DNA of 33,268 bases. Source: Streptomyces griseorubiginosus. Its GTDB lineage: Bacteria; Actinomycetota; Actinomycetes; Streptomycetales; Streptomycetaceae. Positions 1 through 6,649 of this stretch are shown piece after piece. A model generated the notes under the pieces. That model ran no database searches and was not told where the DNA came from. It saw only the letters and a list, made by a program, of their open reading frames with translations. Where the stretch lies: assembly GCF_017614965.1 (NCBI RefSeq), contig NZ_WVUG01000066.1:1-33268 (forward strand). Reading direction: 5' to 3'. Position 1 is the first letter of the stretch. The number at the start of each line of letters is the position of its first letter. Position numbers and translations under genes: made by a program.

Positions 1-663
1 CCCTACGCCCGCGCGGCCGTCGCCTCCCTCACCCCCGGCACGCGCGCCCCCTGGATCGCCCAGGCCGCGAGCCGCGGCACCCGCATCTTCGCCGACGTCG
101 GCTGGGACGACACCGGGGCCTGGGACCTGACGGGCCTGGCCGACCTTGAGCACTGCGAGGCCTTCCTGCCCAACGCGGAGGAGGCCATGCGCTACACCGG
201 CGCCTCCTGTCCGCGCGCCGCCGCCCACGCCCTCACTGAACACGTGCCGCTCGCCGTGGTCACCCTGGGCGCGGAGGGCGCCTACGCCGTGGACCGGCGG
301 ACCGGGGAGACGGCGGAGGTCCCCGCCATCGCCGTGGAGGCCCTGGACCCGACCGGCGCCGGTGACGTCTTCGTGGCCGGCTTCGTCACCGGCACCCTGG
401 CGGGCTGGCCGCTCGCCGACCGGCTCGCCTTCGCCGGACTGACGGCGGCCCTGTCCGTCCAGGAGTTCGGCGGCTCCCTCTCGGCCCCTGGCTGGGCGGA
501 GATCGGCGCCTGGTGGCGGAAGGTGCAGTCGGTGGAGGGACAGGAGCCGGAGGCGCTGAGCCGGTACGCCTTCCTGGACGCGCTGGTTCCGGCGGAGGGA
601 GCAACCCGCCCGTGGCCGCTGCGGCGGGCGGTGCCGACGATCGGGTTCGGGCGCTCGGCCTAG
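1..663 (+). CDS. PfkB-family carbohydrate kinase, C-terminal part (5' end outside window)
   Basis: The frame is open from the first base and ends at TAG 661-663, giving the last 220 residues of a ribokinase/PfkB-type sugar or nucleoside kinase. The PfkB signature 2 is clear: DPTGAGDVF encoded from base 346, whose GAGD carries the anion hole and catalytic aspartate that deprotonates the acceptor hydroxyl. The upstream FLPNAEEA matches the N-x-x-E magnesium motif region of the family. The substrate cannot be told because the N-terminal sugar-binding part is missing. A tail of about 60 residues follows the normal kinase core. A gap of 118 bases separates it from phoH, so it is probably not tightly co-translated with it. 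Confidence 0.85.
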   Translation, partial: PYARAAVASLTPGTRAPWIAQAASRGTRIFADVGWDDTGAWDLTGLADLEHCEAFLPNAEEAMRYTGASCPRAAAHALTEHVPLAVVTLGAEGAYAVDRRTGETAEVPAIAVEALDPTGAGDVFVAGFVTGTLAGWPLADRLAFAGLTAALSVQEFGGSLSAPGWAEIGAWWRKVQSVEGQEPEALSRYAFLDALVPAEGATRPWPLRRAVPTIGFGRSA

Positions 664-781
664 CCGGACGCCGAAAAGCCCTACGGCGTTGTCAGTGCAC
701 CGTCGTACCCTTGGAACCGCGAGGCCGCCCTCAGCTGCGCGGCCGTGACGAGGAGGAACCGCAGGCCTACAGAGCCGGCCC

Positions 782-1852
782 ATGACTCAGACACCCACAG
801 CTCACACCCCCGCGCAGGAGCAGGCGAGAGCACAGTTCACGGTTCCCGCCCAGCACCCGATGGTCACCGTGCTGGGATCAGGCGACTCCCTCCTGCGCGT
901 GATCGAGAAGGCCTTCCCGGCGGCCGACATCCACGTCCGGGGCAACGAGATCAGCGCGGTCGGCCACCCGGTCGACGTCGCCCTCATCTCGCGCGTGTTC
1001 GAAGAGATGATGCTGGTGCTCCGCACCGGGCAGCCGATGACGGAGGACGCAGTGGAACGCTCGATCGCCATGCTGAAGGCGAGCGAGAACGGGACGAGCG
1101 ACGGCCAGGAGACCCCGGCCGAGGTACTGACGCAGAACATCCTGTCCTCCCGCGGCCGCACCATCCGCCCCAAGACCCTCAACCAGAAGCGGTACGTCGA
1201 CGCGATCGACAAGCACACGATCGTCTTCGGCATCGGCCCCGCCGGTACCGGCAAGACCTACCTCGCCATGGCCAAGGGGGTGCAGGCCCTGCAGTCCAAG
1301 CAGGTCAACCGCATCATCCTGACCCGCCCCGCGGTCGAGGCCGGCGAACGTCTGGGCTTCCTGCCGGGCACGCTGTACGAGAAGATCGACCCGTATCTGC
1401 GACCCCTGTACGACGCGCTGCACGACATGCTCGACCCGGACTCGATCCCGCGGCTGATGGCGGCCGGGACGATCGAGGTGGCGCCGCTGGCATACATGCG
1501 TGGCCGTACCTTGAACGACGCCTTCATCATCCTGGACGAGGCCCAGAACACGAGCCCCGAGCAGATGAAGATGTTCCTGACGCGGCTCGGGTTCGACTCG
1601 AAGATCGTGATCACCGGTGACGTGACCCAGGTCGACCTGCCCAGCGGCACCAAGTCGGGTCTGCGTCAGGTCCAGGACATCCTGGAGGGCCTCGACGACG
1701 TCCACTTCTCCCGCCTGTCGTCCCAGGACGTCGTACGGCACAAGCTGGTCGGCCGTATCGTCGACGCGTACGAGAAGTACGACAGCAAGCACGGCACGGA
1801 GAACGGCACCCACAAGGGCGGCCGGGGGAAGTCCGCGCACAAGGGGAAGTAG
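782..1852 (+). CDS. phoH: PhoH-family P-loop ATPase (YbeZ-like)
   Basis: 356 residues. An N-terminal region of about 120 residues precedes the PhoH P-loop domain. Walker A is GPAGTGKT (residues 152-159) and Walker B is the DEAQN box (252-256). The segments ILTRPAVEAGE and ITGDVTQVDLP are hallmarks of YbeZ-type PhoH proteins. The family is a cytoplasmic ATPase linked to RNA metabolism and is nearly always encoded next to ybeY, as here (14-base gap). A stop codon at 746-748 in the same frame excludes an earlier start. The purine run GAGGAGGA lies about 25 bases upstream of the ATG, farther than a normal Shine-Dalgarno. The lysine/glycine-rich tail (last ~20 residues) is likely disordered. Confidence 0.95.
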   Translation: MTQTPTAHTPAQEQARAQFTVPAQHPMVTVLGSGDSLLRVIEKAFPAADIHVRGNEISAVGHPVDVALISRVFEEMMLVLRTGQPMTEDAVERSIAMLKASENGTSDGQETPAEVLTQNILSSRGRTIRPKTLNQKRYVDAIDKHTIVFGIGPAGTGKTYLAMAKGVQALQSKQVNRIILTRPAVEAGERLGFLPGTLYEKIDPYLRPLYDALHDMLDPDSIPRLMAAGTIEVAPLAYMRGRTLNDAFIILDEAQNTSPEQMKMFLTRLGFDSKIVITGDVTQVDLPSGTKSGLRQVQDILEGLDDVHFSRLSSQDVVRHKLVGRIVDAYEKYDSKHGTENGTHKGGRGKSAHKGK

Positions 1853-1866
1853 ACACACACAGCGCC

Positions 1867-2364
1867 ATGTCGATCGACGTCAACAACGAGTCCGGAACCG
1901 AGGTCGACGAGCAGGCGATCCTCGACATCGCCCGCTACGCACTCGCACGGATGCGCATCCACCCCCTCTCCGAGCTCTCGGTGATCGTGGTGGACGCCGA
2001 CGCCATGGAACAGCTGCACATCCAGTGGATGGACCTGCCGGGGCCCACGGACGTCATGTCCTTCCCGATGGACGAGCTGCGTCCGCCGTCGAAGGACGAC
2101 GACGAGCCCCCGCAGGGCCTCCTCGGTGACATCGTGCTGTGTCCCGAGGTCGCCAAGAAGCAGGGCGAGGAGGCCGAGACGCAGCACTCCATGGACGAGG
2201 AGCTCCAGCTGCTCACCGTCCACGGCGTGCTGCACCTGCTCGGCTACGACCACGAGGAGCCCGACGAGAAGGCCGAGATGTTCGGTCTGCAGGCGGCCAT
2301 CGTGGACGGCTGGCGCGCGGAGAGGGGCCTGACCGGTCCGTCCCCGGCCCCCACCGTCTCATGA
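1867..2364 (+). CDS. ybeY: Endoribonuclease YbeY (16S rRNA 3'-end maturation / ribosome quality control)
   Basis: 165 residues, the usual size. The diagnostic zinc motif H-x3-H-x5-H is present as HGVLHLLGYDH with His119, His123 and His129. The preceding PTDVMSFPMD strand is also typical. YbeY is a metal-dependent single-strand RNase needed for rRNA processing. It sits 14 bases after phoH, and its TGA overlaps the ATG of the next gene (ATGA at 2361-2364), so the two are translationally coupled. The C-terminal tail TGPSPAPTVS is low complexity. No strong Shine-Dalgarno is visible before the ATG. Confidence 0.96.
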   Translation: MSIDVNNESGTEVDEQAILDIARYALARMRIHPLSELSVIVVDADAMEQLHIQWMDLPGPTDVMSFPMDELRPPSKDDDEPPQGLLGDIVLCPEVAKKQGEEAETQHSMDEELQLLTVHGVLHLLGYDHEEPDEKAEMFGLQAAIVDGWRAERGLTGPSPAPTVS

Positions 2365-3665
2365 GCGGTCAGATCGTCGCGGGCGCGGTCGCCCTGGTCG
2401 TCGTGGCGTGGCTCGCCGCCTGTGCGGAGGCGGGCCTCGCCCGTGTCTCCAGCTTCCGCGCCGAGGAGGCGGTCCGCTCCGGCCGCCGCGGCAGCGCGAA
2501 GCTCGCGCAGGTAGCCGCCGACCCCACCCGGTATCTGAACGTCGCCCTGCTGGTCCGCGTCGCCTGCGAGATGGCGGCCGCGGCCCTGGTGACGTATGCC
2601 TGTCTGCAGTCCGTCGACGGCACCACCCGCGCCCTGCTCGCCGCGATCGGCGTGATGGTCCTGGTGTCGTACGTCGCCGTGGGCGTCTCGCCGCGCACCA
2701 TCGGCCGCCAGCATCCGCTCAACACGGCGACGGCGGCGGCGTACGTCCTGGTGCCCCTCGCGCGGATCATGGGCCCGGTGCCCAACCTCCTCATCCTGAT
2801 CGGTAACGCGCTCACCCCCGGCAAGGGCTTCCGCCGGGGACCGTTCGCCTCCGAGGCGGAGCTGCGGGCGCTGGTCGACCTCGCGGAGAAGGAGTCGCTG
2901 ATCGAGGACGAGGAGCGCCGGATGGTGCACTCGGTCTTCGAGCTCGGCGACACGCTCGTCCGGGAGGTCATGGTCCCGCGCACCGACCTCGTGGTCATCG
3001 AGCGCTACAAGACCATCCGTCAGGCCCTCACCCTCGCGCTCCGTTCGGGCTTCTCGCGCATACCGGTCACCGGCGAGAGCGAGGACGACATCGTCGGGAT
3101 CGTGTACCTGAAGGACCTGGTCCGCAAGACGCACATCAGCCGGGACGCGGAGAGCGAGCTGGTGTCGACGGCGATGCGGCCCGCCGCCTTCGTCCCCGAC
3201 ACCAAGAACGCCGGCGATCTGCTGCGCGAGATGCAGCAGGAGCGCAACCACGTCGCCGTCGTCATCGACGAGTACGGCGGCACGGCCGGCATCGTCACCA
3301 TCGAGGACATCCTGGAGGAGATCGTCGGCGAGATCACCGACGAGTACGACCGCGAACTGCCGCCCGTGGAGGACCTCGGCGAGGACCGCTACCGCGTCAC
3401 CGCCCGCCTCGACATCACCGACCTCGGCGAGCTGTACGGGCTCGACGAGTACGACGACGAGGACGTGGAGACCGTCGGCGGTCTGCTCGCGAAGGCCCTG
3501 GGCCGCGTGCCCATCGCGGGCGCGTCCAGCGCGGTCGAGCTTCCGGACGGGCGTGAACTGCGCCTGACCGCCGAGGCCGCCGCCGGCCGCCGGAACAAGA
3601 TCGTCACGGTGCTGGTGGAGCCGGTGGGGCCGGCCGGTCCGGCCGAGGAGGAGAAGGACGCATGA
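2361..3665 (+). CDS. CNNM/CorC-type membrane protein with paired CBS domains (hemolysin C family)
   Basis: 434 residues from the ATG in the ATGA overlap with ybeY. The same frame is open further upstream, but that stretch is inside ybeY and is not credible as coding. The N-terminal part (to about residue 150) is a DUF21/CNNM transmembrane region with several hydrophobic helices. VMVPRTDLVVIE (from residue 203) opens the tandem CBS pair (about 200-320), with HVAVVIDEYGGTAGIVTIEDILEEIVGEI in the second CBS. The CorC_HlyC transporter-associated domain fills about 335-420. The family is linked to magnesium or cobalt efflux or its regulation. The stop overlaps the next ATG (3662). Confidence 0.93.
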   Translation: MSGQIVAGAVALVVVAWLAACAEAGLARVSSFRAEEAVRSGRRGSAKLAQVAADPTRYLNVALLVRVACEMAAAALVTYACLQSVDGTTRALLAAIGVMVLVSYVAVGVSPRTIGRQHPLNTATAAAYVLVPLARIMGPVPNLLILIGNALTPGKGFRRGPFASEAELRALVDLAEKESLIEDEERRMVHSVFELGDTLVREVMVPRTDLVVIERYKTIRQALTLALRSGFSRIPVTGESEDDIVGIVYLKDLVRKTHISRDAESELVSTAMRPAAFVPDTKNAGDLLREMQQERNHVAVVIDEYGGTAGIVTIEDILEEIVGEITDEYDRELPPVEDLGEDRYRVTARLDITDLGELYGLDEYDDEDVETVGGLLAKALGRVPIAGASSAVELPDGRELRLTAEAAAGRRNKIVTVLVEPVGPAGPAEEEKDA

Positions 3666-4021
3666 CCCCCGAGGAGCTGCGCGGCTTCTGTCTGTCCTTC
3701 AACGCGGCCGTGGAGGACTTCCCGTTCTCGCCGGAGATCTCCGTCTTCAAGGTCCTGGGCAGGATGTTCGCGCTCAGCCGGCTCGACAATCGGCCACTCA
3801 CGGTGAACCTAAAGTGCGACCCGGAGGACGCGATCCGGCTGCGCGCCGACCACCCGGGCCTGATCATCCCCGGCTACCACATGAACAAGCGGCACTGGAA
3901 CACCGTCACGGTCGACGGCGACCTGCCCGACGGCCTGGTGCGGGAACTCGTCGAGGACTCCTACGACCTGGTCGTGGCCGGTCTGCCGCGCGCCGAGCGG
4001 CTCCGCCTCGACCGCCCCTGA
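3662..4021 (+). CDS. MmcQ/YjbR family protein (CyaY-like double-wing fold)
   Basis: 119 residues, the normal length. Family features are the N-terminal helix with FCLSFNAAVEDFPF, the GRMFALSR strand, LTVNLKCDPEDAIRLRADHPGLIIPGYHMNKRHWNTV in the centre and a C-terminal helix with SYDLVVAGL. YjbR/MmcQ proteins are small cytoplasmic proteins, sometimes described as DNA-binding; their role is not settled. It is the fourth gene of the phoH series and overlaps corC by ATGA. Confidence 0.88.
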   Translation: MTPEELRGFCLSFNAAVEDFPFSPEISVFKVLGRMFALSRLDNRPLTVNLKCDPEDAIRLRADHPGLIIPGYHMNKRHWNTVTVDGDLPDGLVRELVEDSYDLVVAGLPRAERLRLDRP

Positions 4022-4040
4022 GCTGCGCGGCGGCGGTGGT

Positions 4041-4046
4041 TATGCT
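4041..4046 (+). promoter_or_regulatory. Putative -10 element of a leaderless promoter (TATGCT)
   Basis: TATGCT ends six bases before the ATG at 4053, which would place the transcription start at or next to the A of the ATG. A weak -35-like CTGAGC lies 17 bases upstream at 4018-4023. No Shine-Dalgarno is present, which fits a leaderless mRNA. This is a reading of sequence only. Confidence 0.4.
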
Positions 4047-4052
4047 CGGCTC

Positions 4053-4406
4053 ATGACCGACAGCAGCGCGCTTGGTCCCGAGGACCGCAAGATCGTCACC
4101 CTGGCCCGTTCCGCGCGGGCGCGCAACGGTGTGCCCGAGGGGGCGGCCGTACGGGACGAGACCGGGCGGACGTATGTCGCCGGGACCGTCGCGCTCGCCT
4201 CGCTGGAGCTGAGCGCGCTGCGCACGGCGGTGGCGATGGCGGTGGCCTCGGGTGCGAAGTCCCTGGAGGCGGCGGCCGTGGTGACCGAGGCCGGGTCCGT
4301 GCCCGAGCAGGACCTGGCGGCCGTACGGGATCTCGGCGGGGAGGGGACGCCGGTGCTGCTCGCCGGACCCGACGGGACGGTACGCGGCACGGTCACCGCA
4401 GGCTGA
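4053..4406 (+). CDS. Cytidine-deaminase-like protein lacking the zinc site (probable pseudoenzyme)
   Basis: 117 residues. The order of elements follows the small CDA fold: an N-terminal helix, TGRTYVAGTVALASLELSALRTAVAMAVASGAK, then a strand AAAVV and a second helix. However, the catalytic Cys/His-Ala-Glu is SAL (residues 54-56) and the second motif PCxxC is PEQDL (84-88). All zinc ligands and the proton-shuttling glutamate are therefore absent, so cytidine deamination is not expected. It may act as a structural or binding protein, or be a relic kept by selection. The frame is intact and base use matches its neighbours. It has its own probable leaderless promoter and no Shine-Dalgarno. Confidence 0.75.
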   Translation: MTDSSALGPEDRKIVTLARSARARNGVPEGAAVRDETGRTYVAGTVALASLELSALRTAVAMAVASGAKSLEAAAVVTEAGSVPEQDLAAVRDLGGEGTPVLLAGPDGTVRGTVTAG

Positions 4407-4436
4407 AAACCGCCCTTTTCAGAGTCGGCCCGAAGC

Positions 4437-4450
4437 GGCCGGAGTCGGCC
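4437..4450. terminator. Possible hairpin after the deaminase-like gene
   Basis: GGCCG-GAGT-CGGCC forms a perfect 5-bp stem with a 4-base loop 30 bases after the stop at 4406. There is no T-tract, which is common for terminators in this GC range. The stretch 4407-4637 otherwise holds only the palindrome at 4505 and the Shine-Dalgarno of the next gene. Confidence 0.3.
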
Positions 4451-4504
4451 GGAAATCGTCCTTGCCGCTTGCGTGTCTCTCGGGCATCAATGGAATCCGT
4501 AGTT

Positions 4505-4519
4505 CCGACGGTCCGTCAG
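4505..4519. promoter_or_regulatory. 15-bp palindromic element, copy 1 (upstream of secreted protein gene)
   Basis: CCGACGGTCCGTCAG is a palindrome around a central T with one mismatched pair. Copies at 5135-5149 (opposite sense) and 5171-5185 share the consensus CTGACGGTCCGTCAG. It lies about 120 bases before the ATG at 4638. Its repetition ahead of both secreted-protein genes suggests a regulator-binding site; no regulator gene is adjacent. Confidence 0.5.
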
Positions 4520-4637
4520 ATTCCTTACGCCACCCCCCACTTGGCGCCCCGCACCGCGCCTGCCGGCGGCCCGTCCGGACCTCTCCCATCCATCCCCACA
4601 TGGCTTTCCCAGACACGGGAAGGGAGCCGGATTCCCC

Positions 4638-5114
4638 ATGAGAGGCAAACGCACAGGAGCAGGTGCGGCCATGGTGGTGGGGGCCCTCGCGGCCGCCTCG
4701 CTGGCGTTCGCGCCCGGTGCCCTCGCCGTCACCCCGCAGACCGCGACGATCAGCGCGGACTGCGGCGCCTTCGGCAGCGGCGAGGCCACGCTCACCGCCA
4801 CCCAGGACGGCACGGCGGCCACCATCACCGTCACGTCGGCCGTCACCGCCCCGATCGCCCTGTCGCAGGACTCGATCTCCTCGACGCTCACCCTGGTGAA
4901 CAACACCAATGGCAGCACCAGCACGTTCAGCGGGACCAAGAACCCCGCGATCGCGGCCGGTGACCCCGTCACCGTCGGCCCCCTAGACGGCACCGTCGCC
5001 TCCGGTGACAGCCTGGAGGCCTACGGCGGCTCGCTGCAGCTGGTCGTCTTCGGGATCACCGTCACCTGCACGGCGACCGGACCGCAATCGCCCGGACCGT
5101 TCGTGTTCGACTGA
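4638..5114 (+). CDS. Small secreted protein, first gene of the WxL cluster
   Basis: 158 residues. A Sec signal peptide (basic start MRGKR, hydrophobic core, cleavage likely after ALA at about residue 30) precedes a Thr/Ser/Ala-rich beta-type domain. Two cysteines, in SADCGAF and in VTCTAT near the end, could form one disulfide. No catalytic motif and no WxL motif is seen. The general layout, an N-terminal cysteine, alternating Thr-rich strands and a final T-C-T/A-T strand, recalls the N-terminal domain of the next gene product. AAGGGAG about 12 bases before the ATG is a reasonable Shine-Dalgarno. I do not recognise a named family; extracellular or cell-wall location is inferred. Confidence 0.8.
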   Translation: MRGKRTGAGAAMVVGALAAASLAFAPGALAVTPQTATISADCGAFGSGEATLTATQDGTAATITVTSAVTAPIALSQDSISSTLTLVNNTNGSTSTFSGTKNPAIAAGDPVTVGPLDGTVASGDSLEAYGGSLQLVVFGITVTCTATGPQSPGPFVFD

Positions 5115-5134
5115 TCCGAGCCCGGGCTGCTCAG

Positions 5135-5185
5135 CCGGCGGACCGTCAGTTCCCAGCGGACACACAGGAACTGACGGTCCATCAG
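5135..5185. promoter_or_regulatory. Long inverted repeat containing palindromic element copies 2 and 3
   Basis: A 14-base arm GGACCGTCAGTTCC (5140-5153) is matched perfectly by GGAACTGACGGTCC (5167-5180) across 13 bases. Each arm sits inside a copy of the 15-bp palindrome also present at 4505 (copy 2 at 5135-5149, copy 3 at 5171-5185). As RNA this would be a strong stem-loop 26 bases after the stop at 5114, so it could terminate or attenuate transcription between the two secreted genes. As DNA it is a paired operator about 85 bases before the ATG at 5269. Confidence 0.6.
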
Positions 5186-5268
5186 TTCATTTCGGCATCT
5201 CCATTGACTTCTCACGCGATCCACACATCAATGCCCCCAGCGAGCACAGAAGAAGAGGGGGCACACCC

Positions 5269-6585
5269 ATGGGTTCGCAGAACCGAAGACGCCGTCTGGC
5301 GTCGCTGTTCGGGGCGGCCGCGCTCGCGGTCACCGCGGGCGGCGCCCTGGCCTGTCCGGCCGGCGCCGCCACCAACGTGGACTTCCCCACGCACTGCATC
5401 CCGCCCGCCGTCGCCGGCATCCCGCCGATCGACGGCACCACCACGGCGAGCATCTCGGTGGACAACACCGCACCGAAGGTCGGCGACACCGTCACCGTGA
5501 CCTACACGGTGGTCAAGCCCGCCGCCAGCAACCCCACCGCGATCGCCCTGCCGGCCGACATCATGACGCCCACCGGCAAGATCACCCTCACCGGTGCGCA
5601 GACCGGGGACGTCACGGTCGCCGGCCCCAAGAAGAACGACCCGGTGCCCGGCAACGGCGCCTTCCCGTCGTTCTCCATGACCGGCACCTTCAAGGTCACC
5701 GCGCCGGGAGCGATCAAGCTCTCGCCCGGCGACTACAACATCCACACCAGCTACATCCTGGAGCTGGACACCCCGTGCACGGTGACCAACCCGCCCGCCC
5801 CGGTCTCCGAGACCGTCACGGCGACGAACTCCACCCCGGTCAACACCCGTGCCATCACGCTGAACAAGGCGTCCGGCAACCCCGGTGACAGCGTCGGCGT
5901 CAGCGGCACCGGCTTCACCGCGGGCGCCACGGTGACCCTGGCCGGACGGTCCGGATCCACCCAGACCGCGGACAAGGCCACCGTCACCGCCGACGCCAGC
6001 GGCAAGATCAGCGGCTCCCTCGTCGTCAACGACAAGACGACGACCGGGATCGTGGCGTACGAGGGCAGCGCGTACAGCGACGCCCTGGGCGCCGGGCCCG
6101 CCACGTACACGGTCATCGACAACACGCCGATCCCGGCCGGGAGTCAGAAGCTGACGACCACCGTGAACGCGGGCACGCTGTCGATGTCCCAGGCCGGGGA
6201 CTCCGTCGCGCTGTCGGCGGTGGACTTCGGCAAGGGCGGGGCCTCCACGGGCAAGCTGCAGACCGTCACCGTCAAGGACTTCCGCGGCGGTCCGGCCGGC
6301 TGGTCGCTCACCGGCAAGGTCACCGACTTCACCGGACCCGGCGCCAAGATAGACGCCGGGAAGCTGAGCTGGACCCCCGCCTGTGCCACCAAGGCGGGCA
6401 GCCCCAGCACCTGTCAGGCGGGGTCGGCGGGCACGGTGGGCACCTCGGGCGCGACCCTGGCGTCCACCCCCAACGGCACGCTGACCGGCGGCGAGTTCAC
6501 CGCGGACGCCCAGCTCTCCCTGGACGTACCGGCGTTCACGCCTCCCGGGTCGTACTCCGGGGTCCTGACCCTGACGCTCAGCTGA
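5269..6585 (+). CDS. Secreted WxL-domain surface protein
   Basis: 438 residues from ATG 5269, which follows the purine run AGAAGAGGGGG. The signal peptide has a basic start (NRRRR) and a hydrophobic core, with cleavage around AGA-AT (residue 34). Domain 1 (about 35-185) is a Thr/Pro-rich beta domain with two cysteines. Domain 2 (about 194-285), with GNPGDSVGVSGTGFTAGATVTL, looks like an Ig/IPT-type domain. The C-terminal region (about 295-438) has WxL-family features: TVTVKDFRGGPAGWSL with W345-S-L347, a second tryptophan at LSWTP (W368), and a terminal PGSYSGVLTLTLS strand. In Firmicutes, WxL domains bind peptidoglycan non-covalently. The next gene encodes the matching DUF916 partner. No LPXTG motif or transmembrane anchor is present. 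Confidence 0.8.
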   Translation: MGSQNRRRRLASLFGAAALAVTAGGALACPAGAATNVDFPTHCIPPAVAGIPPIDGTTTASISVDNTAPKVGDTVTVTYTVVKPAASNPTAIALPADIMTPTGKITLTGAQTGDVTVAGPKKNDPVPGNGAFPSFSMTGTFKVTAPGAIKLSPGDYNIHTSYILELDTPCTVTNPPAPVSETVTATNSTPVNTRAITLNKASGNPGDSVGVSGTGFTAGATVTLAGRSGSTQTADKATVTADASGKISGSLVVNDKTTTGIVAYEGSAYSDALGAGPATYTVIDNTPIPAGSQKLTTTVNAGTLSMSQAGDSVALSAVDFGKGGASTGKLQTVTVKDFRGGPAGWSLTGKVTDFTGPGAKIDAGKLSWTPACATKAGSPSTCQAGSAGTVGTSGATLASTPNGTLTGGEFTADAQLSLDVPAFTPPGSYSGVLTLTLS

Positions 6586-6649
6586 CCGTACGGGCGTCCG
6601 CACCCGCCCGTTGCTCTCCTACCGCCGAAGTCCGTGGGGGTCCGCACCC

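Noticed and set aside
745..1620. Alternative long frame over phoH on the plus strand
   Set aside because: Arg/Pro/Gly/His-rich nonsense composition typical of a shifted frame; the PhoH frame carries all motifs.
2139..2360. Longer N-terminus for the CorC protein
   Set aside because: This part lies inside ybeY and is Arg-rich without membrane or domain character; the ATG at 2361 in the ATGA overlap starts a proper membrane helix.
4486..5233. Repeated CATCAATG in both promoter regions of the secreted genes
   Set aside because: Its position relative to the palindrome differs between the two copies, so it is probably chance.
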